DNA from: Bacteroidales bacterium | GTDB lineage: Bacteria; Bacteroidota; Bacteroidia; Bacteroidales; F082 | NCBI GenBank assembly: GCA_016291135.1 | Contig: JAEFAE010000001.1 | Coordinates: 186,001 to 250,000, forward strand | Length of the DNA stretch: 64,000 nt | Direction: 5' to 3' | Shown: piece after piece, positions 1 through 8,768 of the stretch | How positions within the stretch are numbered: position 1 is the stretch's first letter | Layout: each line of letters starts with the position of its first letter | Notes under the pieces: generated by a model | Told to the model about the DNA's origin: nothing | Seen by the model: only the letters and a program-made list of their open reading frames with translations | Databases searched by the model: none | Position numbers and translations under genes: made by a program

Positions 1-325
1 CAAGAACAACATGGGCGCAGCCGCCAACACCCAAAGCGCTAGCGACGCCACTGCTCCCAAGACCACTGTGGTAAAAGAAAGCAAGAACAACATGGGCGCT
101 GCCGCCAACACCCAAAGCGCTAGCGACGCCACTGCTCCCAAGACCACCCTTGTGAAAGAAAGCAAGAACAACATGGGCGCTGCCGCCAACATCAACCAAG
201 CCGCAGGCAAAACCAACCTTAGCACCGCCAGCAGCAACGATCACAAACTCAATCTGAAGCCCAAGACCCTCAAGGTCAAGAAAGACACTCCCCAGACTGC
301 CCAACCCGGAAAGGTCAACAGATAA
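1..325 (+). CDS. C-terminal part of an Ala/Lys-rich tandem-repeat protein, 5' end outside window
   Basis: The frame is open from the window edge to a TAA at 323-325, so only the C-terminus is seen. It contains two near-identical 27-residue units (starting MGAAANTQSAS and ending KESKNN) and a third that diverges after MGAAAN into a Lys/Pro-rich tail. The ATG at 11 is an internal repeat residue, not a start, because the same Lys-Asn-Asn precedes every unit. No known domain is recognised. The composition (Ala, Lys, Thr, Asn, no hydrophobic segment) suggests a soluble or disordered, possibly nucleic-acid-binding or surface tail; that is a guess. A terminator follows 18 bases after the stop. Confidence 0.7.
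   Translation, partial: KNNMGAAANTQSASDATAPKTTVVKESKNNMGAAANTQSASDATAPKTTLVKESKNNMGAAANINQAAGKTNLSTASSNDHKLNLKPKTLKVKKDTPQTAQPGKVNR
11..190 (+). repeat. 81-bp tandem repeat inside the first gene
   Basis: Two full 81-base units (11-91 and 92-172) differ at only a few positions, mainly around the Thr-Val-Val codons. A third copy begins at 173 and keeps only about 18 bases of strong identity. The unit length is a multiple of three, so expansion or contraction keeps the frame. Confidence 0.9.
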
Positions 326-342
326 TCAACACGAACAACGAT

Positions 343-376
343 AAAAAAAGCAGGCCGATGAGCCTGCTTTTTTTAT
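343..376. terminator. Bidirectional intrinsic terminator
   Basis: An 8-bp stem (AAGCAGGC, then a 6-nt loop, then GCCTGCTT at 362-369) is flanked by an A-run on the left and a T-run on the right, so it can end both the repeat gene and the convergent prenyl synthase gene, whose stop codon lies in the T-run. Confidence 0.85.
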
Positions 377-1344
377 TTCTCCCTGCCCGAGAGCAGTTCC
401 ATATACCTCCGGAGGTGTCGTTTGTTTTCCTCCGGGACCTGAACTGCATCGAGGCAGGCGGACGCCTGTCGCTCATAAGCGGCCATCGCCGATTCCGTCA
501 CTTGCTTGACGCCAAGGCGGTCATAGAGCGCCAGCACGGCGGCCACCTTTTCCTGAGGATCGATCGGCACTTGGCCGGAGTAGAGCGATAGCAAGCGTTC
601 CCGATCCATTGGGCCAGCCAGCTCCAAGGCGCGCAGGTAGAGGTAGGTCTTCTTGTTTTCCACGATGTCGCCCCCCGTGACCTTGCCAAAGACCGACACA
701 TCGCTGTAGCAGTCGAGGATGTCGTCCCAGAGTTGGAACGCCATGCCATGGGCGATGCCGAAGTCGTAGAGATGCCGCTGGTCTTCCTCGCCAGCGCCTG
801 CGACGACCGCCCCCATCTGCAGGCTGGTCGCCAACAACACGGCGGTCTTCAACCGGATCATCTCCAGGTATTCGGGGATGGACACAGACGCCCGATGCTC
901 GAACTCGAGGTCGTATTGCTGGCCCTCACACACCTCCCGCAACACCTTCACCAACAAGGCGGTCGTATCGAGCGCCTTGGGCGTGCGCATGACAAACTCA
1001 AAGGCCCGGATCAGGGCGGCGTCGCCCGAAAGGATGGCTGTGTTGGTGTTCCATTTCTTATAGACCGTCGCCATGCCGCGGCGCAACGGGGCCTGATCCA
1101 TGATGTCGTCGTGGATCAAGGTGAAGTTGTGTGCCGTTTCCAAGGCCAAGGCGGGGTATTTCGCCGCCTCGACATCGCCTCCGAAGAGGTCGCAAGCCAG
1201 CAGACAGAGCATGGGACGCAGACGCTTGCCCTTCTGCAATACGGTATAGGCGACCGGGGCATAGAGCCCTTCGGGCTGGCCGCCGAAATCGGCGGAGGCG
1301 ATGAAGGCGGCCATTTCCTGTTGTAACTGTTGTATCTTTTCCAT
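373..1344 (-). CDS. Polyprenyl (isoprenoid) diphosphate synthase
   Basis: Trans-prenyltransferase that condenses isopentenyl diphosphate with an allylic diphosphate to make the chain of quinones or other isoprenoids. Both Asp-rich motifs are present: DDIMD at residues 79-83 and DDILD near 204-208, with GKRLRP before the first, as expected for the family. The length of 323 residues is normal. I start at the ATG at 1344 rather than the upstream in-frame ATG at 1383, because the promoter box at 1349-1356 lies between them and homology begins here. The box ends only 4 nt before the start codon. Chain length of the product cannot be told. Confidence 0.9.
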   Translation of the reverse strand: MEKIQQLQQEMAAFIASADFGGQPEGLYAPVAYTVLQKGKRLRPMLCLLACDLFGGDVEAAKYPALALETAHNFTLIHDDIMDQAPLRRGMATVYKKWNTNTAILSGDAALIRAFEFVMRTPKALDTTALLVKVLREVCEGQQYDLEFEHRASVSIPEYLEMIRLKTAVLLATSLQMGAVVAGAGEEDQRHLYDFGIAHGMAFQLWDDILDCYSDVSVFGKVTGGDIVENKKTYLYLRALELAGPMDRERLLSLYSGQVPIDPQEKVAAVLALYDRLGVKQVTESAMAAYERQASACLDAVQVPEENKRHLRRYMELLSGREK

Positions 1345-1348
1345 AGCA

Positions 1349-1356
1349 CAAAAATA
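1349..1356 (-). promoter_or_regulatory. Bacteroidetes -7 box for the prenyl synthase gene
   Basis: TATTTTTG on the minus strand fits TAnnTTTG. Only four bases (TGCT) separate it from the ATG, so the transcript may be leaderless. Confidence 0.65.
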
Positions 1357-1390
1357 GTGGTTTTTTTGGTGCGATATTTGCATGGTGAAT

Positions 1391-1398
1391 TATTTTTG
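1391..1398 (+). promoter_or_regulatory. -7 box for the lipoprotein gene at 1416
   Basis: TATTTTTG, with a TTG about 22 bases upstream that could be the -33 element. The gap to the start codon is 17 bases. Confidence 0.65.
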
Positions 1399-1415
1399 TT
1401 TCAACACCAAGCACC

Positions 1416-2333
1416 ATGAAAAAAATCTTGCTTCCCCTTTCCCTGATGGTCGTCGTGCTGGCCACCTCCTGCAACACGACCCGAAAACTCTATGAAGCCC
1501 AACAATACGACCAAGTGATCCAACGCGAGGCGCCCAAGGTTTGCGAGGGGCGGATCAACCCCAACATGATCGGCCTGATCGCCGCCTCCTACCACCGCGC
1601 CAACCAGGCCGACCACGAGCGGATCCAGGCCCTCAAGGCCTCCGGGCAACCCGAGGTCTGGCCCGAGATCTACGAACGATTCTGCAGCATGAAGGGCCGC
1701 AACCAAGCCTTGGCCTGCTTCCCGAAACAGGTGAAAAACGACATCCAATATACCACGCTCCAGCTCGACGAGGAGCTGAAAGCCGCCCAAAACAAGGCCG
1801 AGGCCTACCTGACGGCCAAAATCAGCCAAACCCTCGACGGCACCCAGCCCGACCTGGAGGAGATCGACCGCATGATCCGGAGGCTCCAAGACCTCAATCC
1901 GGAAAACACCCGCCTCAACGAGTTCAAGGTGCGCTCGCTGGCCAAACGCTACGGCGACCTCTCCCGCATCATGCACGTCGATGTCGTGAAACAGCAGGTG
2001 AGTCCCAACCGCGACGAGACCGTAACGTTCAAGGAAAGCGCCAACGGCCTCACCGCCTCGGTCACCGACCACACGCTGTCAAAGACCGCCAACGCACAGG
2101 GCAAGGTACGGTTCATCGATCCCAAGAGCAAGCGCCTGCTGCTTTCGGTTCCTTTCGATGTCAGCTCCAAGTTCAACGCCACCTACACCCAGGTGGAAGG
2201 CCCGACGGAGGCCTGTTCGGAACAGACCCTGGAACGGCTCCGGCAAGCGCCGGTCCCCTTCCCGACCGACCAAAGCCTGTTGGAGGATGCCCTCCGCCAG
2301 CTGAACGAAAGCTTCTCCCAATGGATACAATAA
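1416..2333 (+). CDS. Conserved hypothetical lipoprotein
   Basis: A 305-residue protein with a lipoprotein signal: basic start MKK, a hydrophobic run, and the lipobox LATSC, predicting a lipid-anchored envelope protein. The mature part is charged and mostly helical, with a stretch near residues 125-175 rich in Glu, Asp and Leu that could be TPR-like or coiled coil, followed by a more beta-like C-terminal half. I recognise no family and assign no function. It is divergent from the prenyl synthase gene and convergent with the phosphofructokinase gene, with which it shares a terminator. Confidence 0.8.
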   Translation: MKKILLPLSLMVVVLATSCNTTRKLYEAQQYDQVIQREAPKVCEGRINPNMIGLIAASYHRANQADHERIQALKASGQPEVWPEIYERFCSMKGRNQALACFPKQVKNDIQYTTLQLDEELKAAQNKAEAYLTAKISQTLDGTQPDLEEIDRMIRRLQDLNPENTRLNEFKVRSLAKRYGDLSRIMHVDVVKQQVSPNRDETVTFKESANGLTASVTDHTLSKTANAQGKVRFIDPKSKRLLLSVPFDVSSKFNATYTQVEGPTEACSEQTLERLRQAPVPFPTDQSLLEDALRQLNESFSQWIQ

Positions 2334-2362
2334 AAAAAGCGGGGCGCGCCCCGCTTTTTTTC
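2331..2362. terminator. Bidirectional intrinsic terminator
   Basis: A self-complementary GC stem (AAAGCGGGGC / GCCCCGCTTT) is flanked by A- and T-runs between two convergent genes. Confidence 0.9.
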
Positions 2363-2364
2363 GT

Positions 2365-3582
2365 TTACCATTTCAGGATCCGCCTGAAGTCGTATTCCTC
2401 CGGATCGGGCACGTAGGCCTTGGCCGCCTCGTAATCCTCGGGACTGAGGTACTGCAGGCCATCGTTGAAGATCAGCTCGGCCTTCGGACCGTTGAGGTTG
2501 ACCAGTCGTGGCTTGATCTTGCCGTTCTCGTCCTCCACGTCTTTCAGGTAAAGCGGGATGATCTCGCCCTTGGGGTTGGTGGTGACCATGGCGCCGGTGA
2601 CGCCCTTGTCGAAGAGCTTCTTCACGCCATAGCCCAGCAAGGAGCAATAGGTCAGGTCGTAGCCGTTGGGCTGCACGCAGCGGATGCCGTAGCCGATCTC
2701 CACCGGGCGGCTTTTGACGGAGATGCCCAGCAGCTTCAGCCGCTGTTGCAACAACAAGTTGAAGATGTGGGCCTTGCTCACATTGCCCAACTCGGGATGG
2801 CCGTGCTCGTCGTAGGTGAAGGCCACGCCCGACTTCTCGATCTCGGCGTCGGTCATGAAATGGAACACGCCTTCGCTGATGATGATGACGCCATACTCAA
2901 TGCCTAACAATTTACGCTTGACGATGGAGCTGACCATCAGCCGGATGATCGACTCCAAGGTGACCTGGGTGTGATTGAACATCTCGGGGATGATGACCAT
3001 GGGGCAATGGCAGGCGGAGGTCATGCCAAAAGCCAGGTGGCCGGCCTCGCGTCCCATGGCGGAGAGCACAAACCAGTTGCCGCTGGTACGGGCATCCTCA
3101 TAGACGGTCTGCACCAGATGCACGGCGGCGTCCTTGGCGGAATAGTAGCCGAAGGTGGGGTTGCCATCGGGCAGAGGCAGGTCGTTGTCGATGGTCTTGG
3201 GCACGTGGATGTTCTGGATCTGCACGTTGTTCTCGCTCAGGTACTTCGAGATGCGGTTGGCCGTGGAGGCGGTGTCGTCGCCACCGATGGTGACCAGCAG
3301 CTTCACGTTGTTCTTCACAAAGAAGTCGGTATTGAACTCCTCGTTCTTCGGTTTGTAGCGGCTCATGCGGAGGGCCGAACCGCCCTGTTTCTGGATCTCA
3401 TCCGCATAGATGAAGTCGATCTCGTCGACTTGAGGATTGGCTTTGAAAAGGTTCTTGTAGCCGTCGTTCAGGCCCAGGACACGGTATCCCGCCTTCAGAA
3501 AGGTTTTGGCCACGGTGCTGATGACCGTGTTGATGCCAGGAGCCGGACCGCCGCCGGCGAGGATGACAATAGCGTCTTTCAT
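2365..3582 (-). CDS. pfp: 6-phosphofructokinase, probably pyrophosphate-dependent
   Basis: Phosphorylates fructose 6-phosphate in glycolysis. The N-terminal glycine-rich loop (ILAGGGPAPGIN), the GGDD motif in LLVTIGGDDTAS, and PKTIDNDLP are visible. In this superfamily GGDD in place of the GGDGS of ATP enzymes marks phosphoryl-donor preference for PPi, so I infer a PPi-dependent enzyme. The length of 405 residues suits the short clade of PPi-type enzymes. The gene follows the GH92 mannosidase gene on the same strand after 32 bases with no promoter box between, so co-transcription is possible. Confidence 0.88.
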   Translation of the reverse strand: MKDAIVILAGGGPAPGINTVISTVAKTFLKAGYRVLGLNDGYKNLFKANPQVDEIDFIYADEIQKQGGSALRMSRYKPKNEEFNTDFFVKNNVKLLVTIGGDDTASTANRISKYLSENNVQIQNIHVPKTIDNDLPLPDGNPTFGYYSAKDAAVHLVQTVYEDARTSGNWFVLSAMGREAGHLAFGMTSACHCPMVIIPEMFNHTQVTLESIIRLMVSSIVKRKLLGIEYGVIIISEGVFHFMTDAEIEKSGVAFTYDEHGHPELGNVSKAHIFNLLLQQRLKLLGISVKSRPVEIGYGIRCVQPNGYDLTYCSLLGYGVKKLFDKGVTGAMVTTNPKGEIIPLYLKDVEDENGKIKPRLVNLNGPKAELIFNDGLQYLSPEDYEAAKAYVPDPEEYDFRRILKW

Positions 3583-3614
3583 ATTTCAAGATTTAAAGAT
3601 TTCTGATTTCAAGA

Positions 3615-6581
3615 TTATTCAATGACGAATTCGTCGCAGAAGATCCAGGCAGGTTGCCCGGCACCGGGATGCCAGTCGGGACAGGTACCGATGTTCTTGG
3701 CCGCCATTTTCACATAACGGGCCTCGCAACGCGTACGTGCCTCCAGCTCCTGGATCACGCCGGTATCCACGTCCATCGGGACCGTATTGACCGCACGGCC
3801 CACCTGACGGAACTGCTTGCCGTCGTCCGAGACGAAGAAGGTGACCTCGCTGGGCATGAAGATCCAGGAAGCCTGGTCCTGCAGGAAGCTGCCGGCAAGG
3901 CGGTTGATCCGCTGCTTGGATCCCAGGTCGACCGTGGCCACCAGATCGACCCCATGGTAGCCTTGCCAGGTGCCGGTGCGGAAATTGTCGCCGCCACGGA
4001 GGTGGTCGATGAGGGCTTTCTGGCCGCCCGCCTCATATTGATCGGAATAGGGATGCTCCAGACGCACCGCCCGTTTGGCATCGATGAGATGGTACTCCGC
4101 ATCCGCCACACGACTCCAACGACCCTCCTGCAAGGCAGCCGCACGGACCGTCGAGGTCTGTTTCAACACGATGGGCTCGGTATAACGCGGGCTGTTCTCG
4201 TTGGGCTCACTGCCGTCGAGCGTGTAATACACTTGGACACCCTCCACCGGATGGCTCATGGTCACCGTCAGGCTGTCGAAGAAGGCGTTGTGCTCGGCAT
4301 TGATGGACGGCACCACCACAATCGACGCGCCAGGGATGCGCATCACCGGGCATTGCTCGGGTGCCGTGGCCCAAGAGGTCTCAGGGTTGTCCGTCATGGT
4401 AAACACCAGTTCGCCGCCCTGATAGAGCTCGTCGAAGGTGATGTAGCTCCGTTCCAGCGGCTTGCCGTTGAGTTTCACCGATTTGACGTAACGGTTGGCA
4501 GGGGTCAGGTTCTTGGCGACCACCGTGAAGCACTTTCCGTTGTCGAGGGTCATGGCTACCCGCTCAAAGCGAGGCAGACCCAGCACATAATAGCCCGAAG
4601 CGGGGGTGGCGGGATAGAAGCCCATGGCGGAGAACACGCCCCAGGCCGACATCTGGCCACAGTCTTCGTTGCCGCTGAGGCCGTCGCGACCGTCGGTGTA
4701 ATACTCATCCAGGATCTGGCGCACATAGCGCTGCGTCTTGGTAGGCTGTCCCACAAAGTTGTACATATAGACCGTATTGTGGCTCGGCTCGTTGCCGTGG
4801 GCATACTGTCCGATCAGGCCGGTGATGTCCACCTGCTCGCGACCCGACAACTTGCTCGAGGAAGTGAAGAGCGCATCCAGTTTCTTGGCATACGCCTCCC
4901 GGCCACCCATCATGTCGATGTGGGTGTTGACGTCTTGGGGAACAAAGAAGTTGTATTGCCAAGTGTTGGCTTCCGTCAGGGTGAAGTTGACCTGGGTGGG
5001 GTCGAAGGGTTGCATGAACCCGCCGTTGCGACGGCCATGGAAGAACTGGTCCTCGGGGTTGTAGAGGTTCTTGTAGGCCTGTGCCCGCTGGTAGAACTCG
5101 TCGGCGATGTCGTTACGCCCCATGGCCTCGGCCATCCGGGCCACACACCAGTCGTCGTAGGCATATTCCAGGGTCTTGGAAGTCGCCTCGCCTTCGAGGT
5201 CGACGGGGATGAAGCCATAGTTCCGATAGGCACCCATGCCACGACGGTCCTGACGGGAGGAGTTGACCATGGCTTCGAGGGCCTTCTCGGCGTCAAAGCC
5301 GCGGATGCCCGTGAAATAGGCATCGGCAATCACCGGAATGGCATGGTTGCCGATCATGCAATGGGTTTCGTTGCCGGCCAGCTCCCAAATGGGAAGCATG
5401 TGTTCGGGATCGGTCTCGTAATTATTAATAAAGGTATTGATGAAATCGATGGTGCGTTCCCGCTGGATGAGGCTGAAGAGCGGATGCAGGCTCCGGAAGG
5501 TGTCCCACAATGAGAACACGGTATAGACGGGACGGTCGGCATGATGGATCTGAAGGTCGTGGGCACGGTAGCGTCCGTCGGCATCGGAGAAGAGGTTCGG
5601 GGCGATCATGGCGTGGTAGAGGTTGGTATAGAACACCCGGATGTCGGCCTCGTCGCTGCCTTGCACACGAAGGCAGCCCAAAGCCTCGTTCCATTGGCCG
5701 AAGGCACGCTCCGCCAAGGCATTGAAGTCGAAATCGCCCTCAGGAAGCTCGGCATATAGGTTGTTCTTGGCGCCGGCACCATCGACGGCTGAGAGGCCGA
5801 TGCGCATCACGAGCGGTTCCCCAGAGAGGGCCTCGAAACGGAAGGCGGCTTTCAGATGGTCGCTGGCCGCACCCTCGCCTGCCACCTCCTGGCCATGGTC
5901 ATAGAAGGCATGGGACAGGATGGGATGGGAGAACTCCGCGTAGAAAAAGAGGGTCTGGTCGTTGGCCCAGTCGCGCGTACGACGGTAGCCGCAGATCGCC
6001 CGGTCCGAAACGACGTTCAAGGTGGATTCGTATACGAACTCGTCGTTGACGCCCTCCACCATGTCGAGGAACAGCTGGGCATCGGCCCCTTCGGGGAAGG
6101 TGCAGCGCATCATGCCCACACGCTGTCCGGTGGTCAGCTCCACCTGGATGTTGTCGTCGTCGAGCAGGACACTGTAATAGCCGGCGCGGGCAGTCTCGTT
6201 TTCATGGCGGAAAGAGGAACGGTAGCCCGAATCCGGATGGTCGGCTTCCCCCTTGTCGAGTTGCAATGCCCCAGTAAAGGGCATGAAGCGGAAGTCGCCG
6301 TAATCGGAACAGCCCGTGCCGCTCAGGTGGGTCGTGCTGAAACCGAGGATGGTATGGTCGGAGGTGTGGTAGCCCGAGCAGCCGTCCCAGTCGTTCATCC
6401 GGGTGTCGGGACTGAACTGGATCATGCCGAAAGGCACGGTGGCACCGGGGAAGGTATGTCCATGGCCGCCAGTACCGATAAAGGGATCGACCATGGCGGC
6501 TGGCGTTTCCACAAAGGCCGGCTCTTGCCGGCAGGCCGTGACACTCAACAGTATCAAGGCGAAGAGCAGGATTCGTTTCAT
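3615..6581 (-). CDS. GH92 alpha-mannosidase lipoprotein with C-terminal carbohydrate-binding modules
   Basis: A 988-residue glycoside hydrolase family 92 enzyme, a calcium-dependent exo-alpha-mannosidase family that trims N-glycan mannose. The family signature DPFIGTGGHGHTFPG starts at residue 32, and the catalytic-base region GNEDCGQMSAW is near residue 636. The lipobox SVTAC puts the lipidated Cys at residue 17. After the catalytic domain come a chitobiase-type segment (YYTLDGSEP near residue 784) and a discoidin-like F5/8 type C domain to the end. The start at 6581 is chosen because it begins the signal peptide and lies downstream of the promoter box at 6607-6614. It may be surface or periplasmic. 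No SusC/D pair lies beside it, so it is not in an obvious PUL. Confidence 0.92.
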   Translation of the reverse strand: MKRILLFALILLSVTACRQEPAFVETPAAMVDPFIGTGGHGHTFPGATVPFGMIQFSPDTRMNDWDGCSGYHTSDHTILGFSTTHLSGTGCSDYGDFRFMPFTGALQLDKGEADHPDSGYRSSFRHENETARAGYYSVLLDDDNIQVELTTGQRVGMMRCTFPEGADAQLFLDMVEGVNDEFVYESTLNVVSDRAICGYRRTRDWANDQTLFFYAEFSHPILSHAFYDHGQEVAGEGAASDHLKAAFRFEALSGEPLVMRIGLSAVDGAGAKNNLYAELPEGDFDFNALAERAFGQWNEALGCLRVQGSDEADIRVFYTNLYHAMIAPNLFSDADGRYRAHDLQIHHADRPVYTVFSLWDTFRSLHPLFSLIQRERTIDFINTFINNYETDPEHMLPIWELAGNETHCMIGNHAIPVIADAYFTGIRGFDAEKALEAMVNSSRQDRRGMGAYRNYGFIPVDLEGEATSKTLEYAYDDWCVARMAEAMGRNDIADEFYQRAQAYKNLYNPEDQFFHGRRNGGFMQPFDPTQVNFTLTEANTWQYNFFVPQDVNTHIDMMGGREAYAKKLDALFTSSSKLSGREQVDITGLIGQYAHGNEPSHNTVYMYNFVGQPTKTQRYVRQILDEYYTDGRDGLSGNEDCGQMSAWGVFSAMGFYPATPASGYYVLGLPRFERVAMTLDNGKCFTVVAKNLTPANRYVKSVKLNGKPLERSYITFDELYQGGELVFTMTDNPETSWATAPEQCPVMRIPGASIVVVPSINAEHNAFFDSLTVTMSHPVEGVQVYYTLDGSEPNENSPRYTEPIVLKQTSTVRAAALQEGRWSRVADAEYHLIDAKRAVRLEHPYSDQYEAGGQKALIDHLRGGDNFRTGTWQGYHGVDLVATVDLGSKQRINRLAGSFLQDQASWIFMPSEVTFFVSDDGKQFRQVGRAVNTVPMDVDTGVIQELEARTRCEARYVKMAAKNIGTCPDWHPGAGQPAWIFCDEFVIE

Positions 6582-6606
6582 AAGTAGGTTGTCAAGAATT
6601 GTTTTC

Positions 6607-6614
6607 CAAAAATA
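6607..6614 (-). promoter_or_regulatory. -7 box for the GH92 gene
   Basis: TATTTTTG on the minus strand, 25 bases before the ATG at 6581. Confidence 0.6.
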
Positions 6615-6686
6615 AAAAGAATTCATGTGCGCAACCGAATCCAAGAAAAAAAATTCGTTTTACCCCTTGAAAAAACGAAAAATGTG

Positions 6687-6694
6687 TATATTTG
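6687..6694 (+). promoter_or_regulatory. Promoter for the secreted propeller gene
   Basis: TATATTTG with a TTG at 6667-6669, a 17-base spacer. The gap to the start codon is 63 bases, longer than for most genes here. Confidence 0.7.
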
Positions 6695-6757
6695 TAGGCT
6701 CAAAAGAATGTTATCGACAACACATCTTACACAATTATTAACTTAAAAACATCAACA

Positions 6758-8686
6758 ATGAAAAAACTGTTTACTTTACTGATGGTTTTGGCCGTTGCCT
6801 CTGTCGGCTACGCCCAAGTAAGATCCATGTCCAAGAATGATCTTGGTAAAGTTGCCAAACAGCGCGTCGCCCTCCGTAATGATGGCAACGAGGCCTTGGT
6901 GAATGTCCAGAGCCAACCCAACATGACGAGAACCAATGGCGAACTGGATTACACCTTCTACGACTGGCAGACCAACTGCGCCTCCCGTACCTGGACCAAG
7001 GTCTGGGACGACGGCAAGATCAACTTCGCTTTCACCACTGCCTCTGACGCTGCCTACTCCGACCGTGGTACCGCCATCGGCACCTACGACAGCAACAACG
7101 ACGAATGGATTCCGCTTGGCGGCCGTATCGAGAACGAAAGAACCGGTTTCGGTACCATCGCCCAGTACGGTGCCAACGGCCTTGTGGTCGCTGCCCACAC
7201 CTCTTCTGAATGCGGCGTCTACATCGTGGAAGACAAGGACAACATGACTCCTGGTAGCGCCATCACGCTGGAGAAGCTGGATCCCACCAACGATCCTTGC
7301 TGGCCCAACGTCATGACCTCTGGTGCGAACCGCGACATCATCCACGTTGTCGCCACCGCCAGCGCCAACAACCTGGACGGCATGGAAGACGTCACCGACC
7401 CCATCATCTACTTCCGTTCAACCGACGGTGGTGAAACCTGGGACAAGGAAAACGTCGTTCTGCCCTTCATGGGTCCTGAATACGGCCTCGACTGGGGTTC
7501 CAACGTGTGCTACTGGATGGAGACCACCGAAGACAACTGCCTCGCCTTGGTCGTGAACAACGCCTGGAGCGATGGTATGGTCCTCTACAGCTACGATGAT
7601 GGTGAAACCTGGGACAGAATCGTGTTCTACAAACACCCCGGTATCGATGCTAACTTCACCGATATGTATCTCATGTATCCCCGTTGGGTCTCCGCCCAGT
7701 GGGATCAGGGTCACAACCTGCACATCGCTTACGAATTCAACGCCACCACCGGTGAACCCGGTTCTGGCAGCTACTATCCTGGACTCGGTGGTGTTGGCTA
7801 CTGGAACGAGAACCTGCCTTACCATGGCTGCGACACCTGCCCGTATCCTTATGGCAATTCCCACGTGGTTGGCGAGCCTTTCGTGATGGACACCGTCTAC
7901 ATTTACGAAGACATCTATGCCAGCTGGGGCTTCTTCTCCGACGCCTCCCACGAGTCATGGCCTGAATACATCGGACCCCTCGTCTCTCTGACGGACGCTG
8001 GTGACCCGGAAGATCCGTGGCACGATGAAATCACCGCCTTCAACCTGGTCAATAGTGATGCCAGAGGCCAACACGGCAAATACAACTGCGGTGTCTGCGC
8101 CAATCCTGTGCTTTGCAGAGTCCCCGGCAGCGACGACTTCGTGGCCGTTTGGAGCATGATGGACGAAAACCACCAGGACGAAAGCGATAACTACTACTTC
8201 AAACTCTATGCGAGATACTCCGGTGACGGTGGTTTCACCTGGAGCCCGATGAAGGCTTTGACCAAGGCCACCCTCTTCAGAACCGCTGAGATGGTTTACT
8301 GCCAAGCCGCTGTGGTGGGCCACACTTTGGTTGTCGCCTGCCAGTCCGACCAAACCGCCGGTACCTACGTCCAGGGCGACGATGCCGCGGGTGACGACAA
8401 CTTCTACCAGGGCTTGACCTTCAACCTGGACGAACTGTTCGACAACGTCAGCGTTCCTGAGATCGCCAACGAAACCAAGATGACGATCTGCCCGAACCCG
8501 GCCGTTGACAACCTCGATGTGACGCTGAGCAGCAATGCCGAGATCGTGATCTACAACATCATGGGTCAGGTGGTTGCCAGCCAGATGGGTCATGTCGGTC
8601 TCAACACCGTCCGCGTCTCCAACCTCAGCAGCGGTGTTTACTTCATCAACGCCGGCAACGACACCCAGAAGTTCGTTGTCAAATAA
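6758..8686 (+). CDS. Secreted Asp-box (BNR) beta-propeller protein with T9SS sorting tail
   Basis: A 642-residue secreted protein. A signal peptide ends near GYAQ at residue 20. Asp-box motifs of the S-x-D-x-G-x-T-W type occur near residues 221 (STDGGETW), 278 (SYDDGETW) and 488 (SGDGGFTW), predicting a sialidase-fold propeller. From about residue 570 the sequence is a type A T9SS C-terminal domain (CPNPAVDNLDV, IYNIMGQVV, LSSGVYFI, ending KFVVK), so it should cross the outer membrane through the Sov translocon and be anchored or released. No FRIP-type arginine motif is seen, so sialidase activity is not claimed. The gene stands alone with its own promoter and terminator. Confidence 0.88.
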   Translation: MKKLFTLLMVLAVASVGYAQVRSMSKNDLGKVAKQRVALRNDGNEALVNVQSQPNMTRTNGELDYTFYDWQTNCASRTWTKVWDDGKINFAFTTASDAAYSDRGTAIGTYDSNNDEWIPLGGRIENERTGFGTIAQYGANGLVVAAHTSSECGVYIVEDKDNMTPGSAITLEKLDPTNDPCWPNVMTSGANRDIIHVVATASANNLDGMEDVTDPIIYFRSTDGGETWDKENVVLPFMGPEYGLDWGSNVCYWMETTEDNCLALVVNNAWSDGMVLYSYDDGETWDRIVFYKHPGIDANFTDMYLMYPRWVSAQWDQGHNLHIAYEFNATTGEPGSGSYYPGLGGVGYWNENLPYHGCDTCPYPYGNSHVVGEPFVMDTVYIYEDIYASWGFFSDASHESWPEYIGPLVSLTDAGDPEDPWHDEITAFNLVNSDARGQHGKYNCGVCANPVLCRVPGSDDFVAVWSMMDENHQDESDNYYFKLYARYSGDGGFTWSPMKALTKATLFRTAEMVYCQAAVVGHTLVVACQSDQTAGTYVQGDDAAGDDNFYQGLTFNLDELFDNVSVPEIANETKMTICPNPAVDNLDVTLSSNAEIVIYNIMGQVVASQMGHVGLNTVRVSNLSSGVYFINAGNDTQKFVVK

Positions 8687-8720
8687 GGTTTGATGGATTA
8701 AGACATCCCTTTGAAACAAG

Positions 8721-8753
8721 CAACGCCCGGCGCATGCCGGGCGTTGTTTTTTT
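8721..8753. terminator. Intrinsic terminator after the propeller gene
   Basis: An 11-bp stem (CAACGCCCGGC / GCCGGGCGTTG) with a 4-nt loop is followed by a T-run at 8747-8753, in the gap before the convergent priA gene. Confidence 0.88.
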
Positions 8754-8768
8754 ATTTCCCTTGCGCGC

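Noticed and set aside
6758-8686. Annotation as sialidase
   Set aside because: Only Asp boxes are seen; they are structural and shared by many non-enzymatic propellers.
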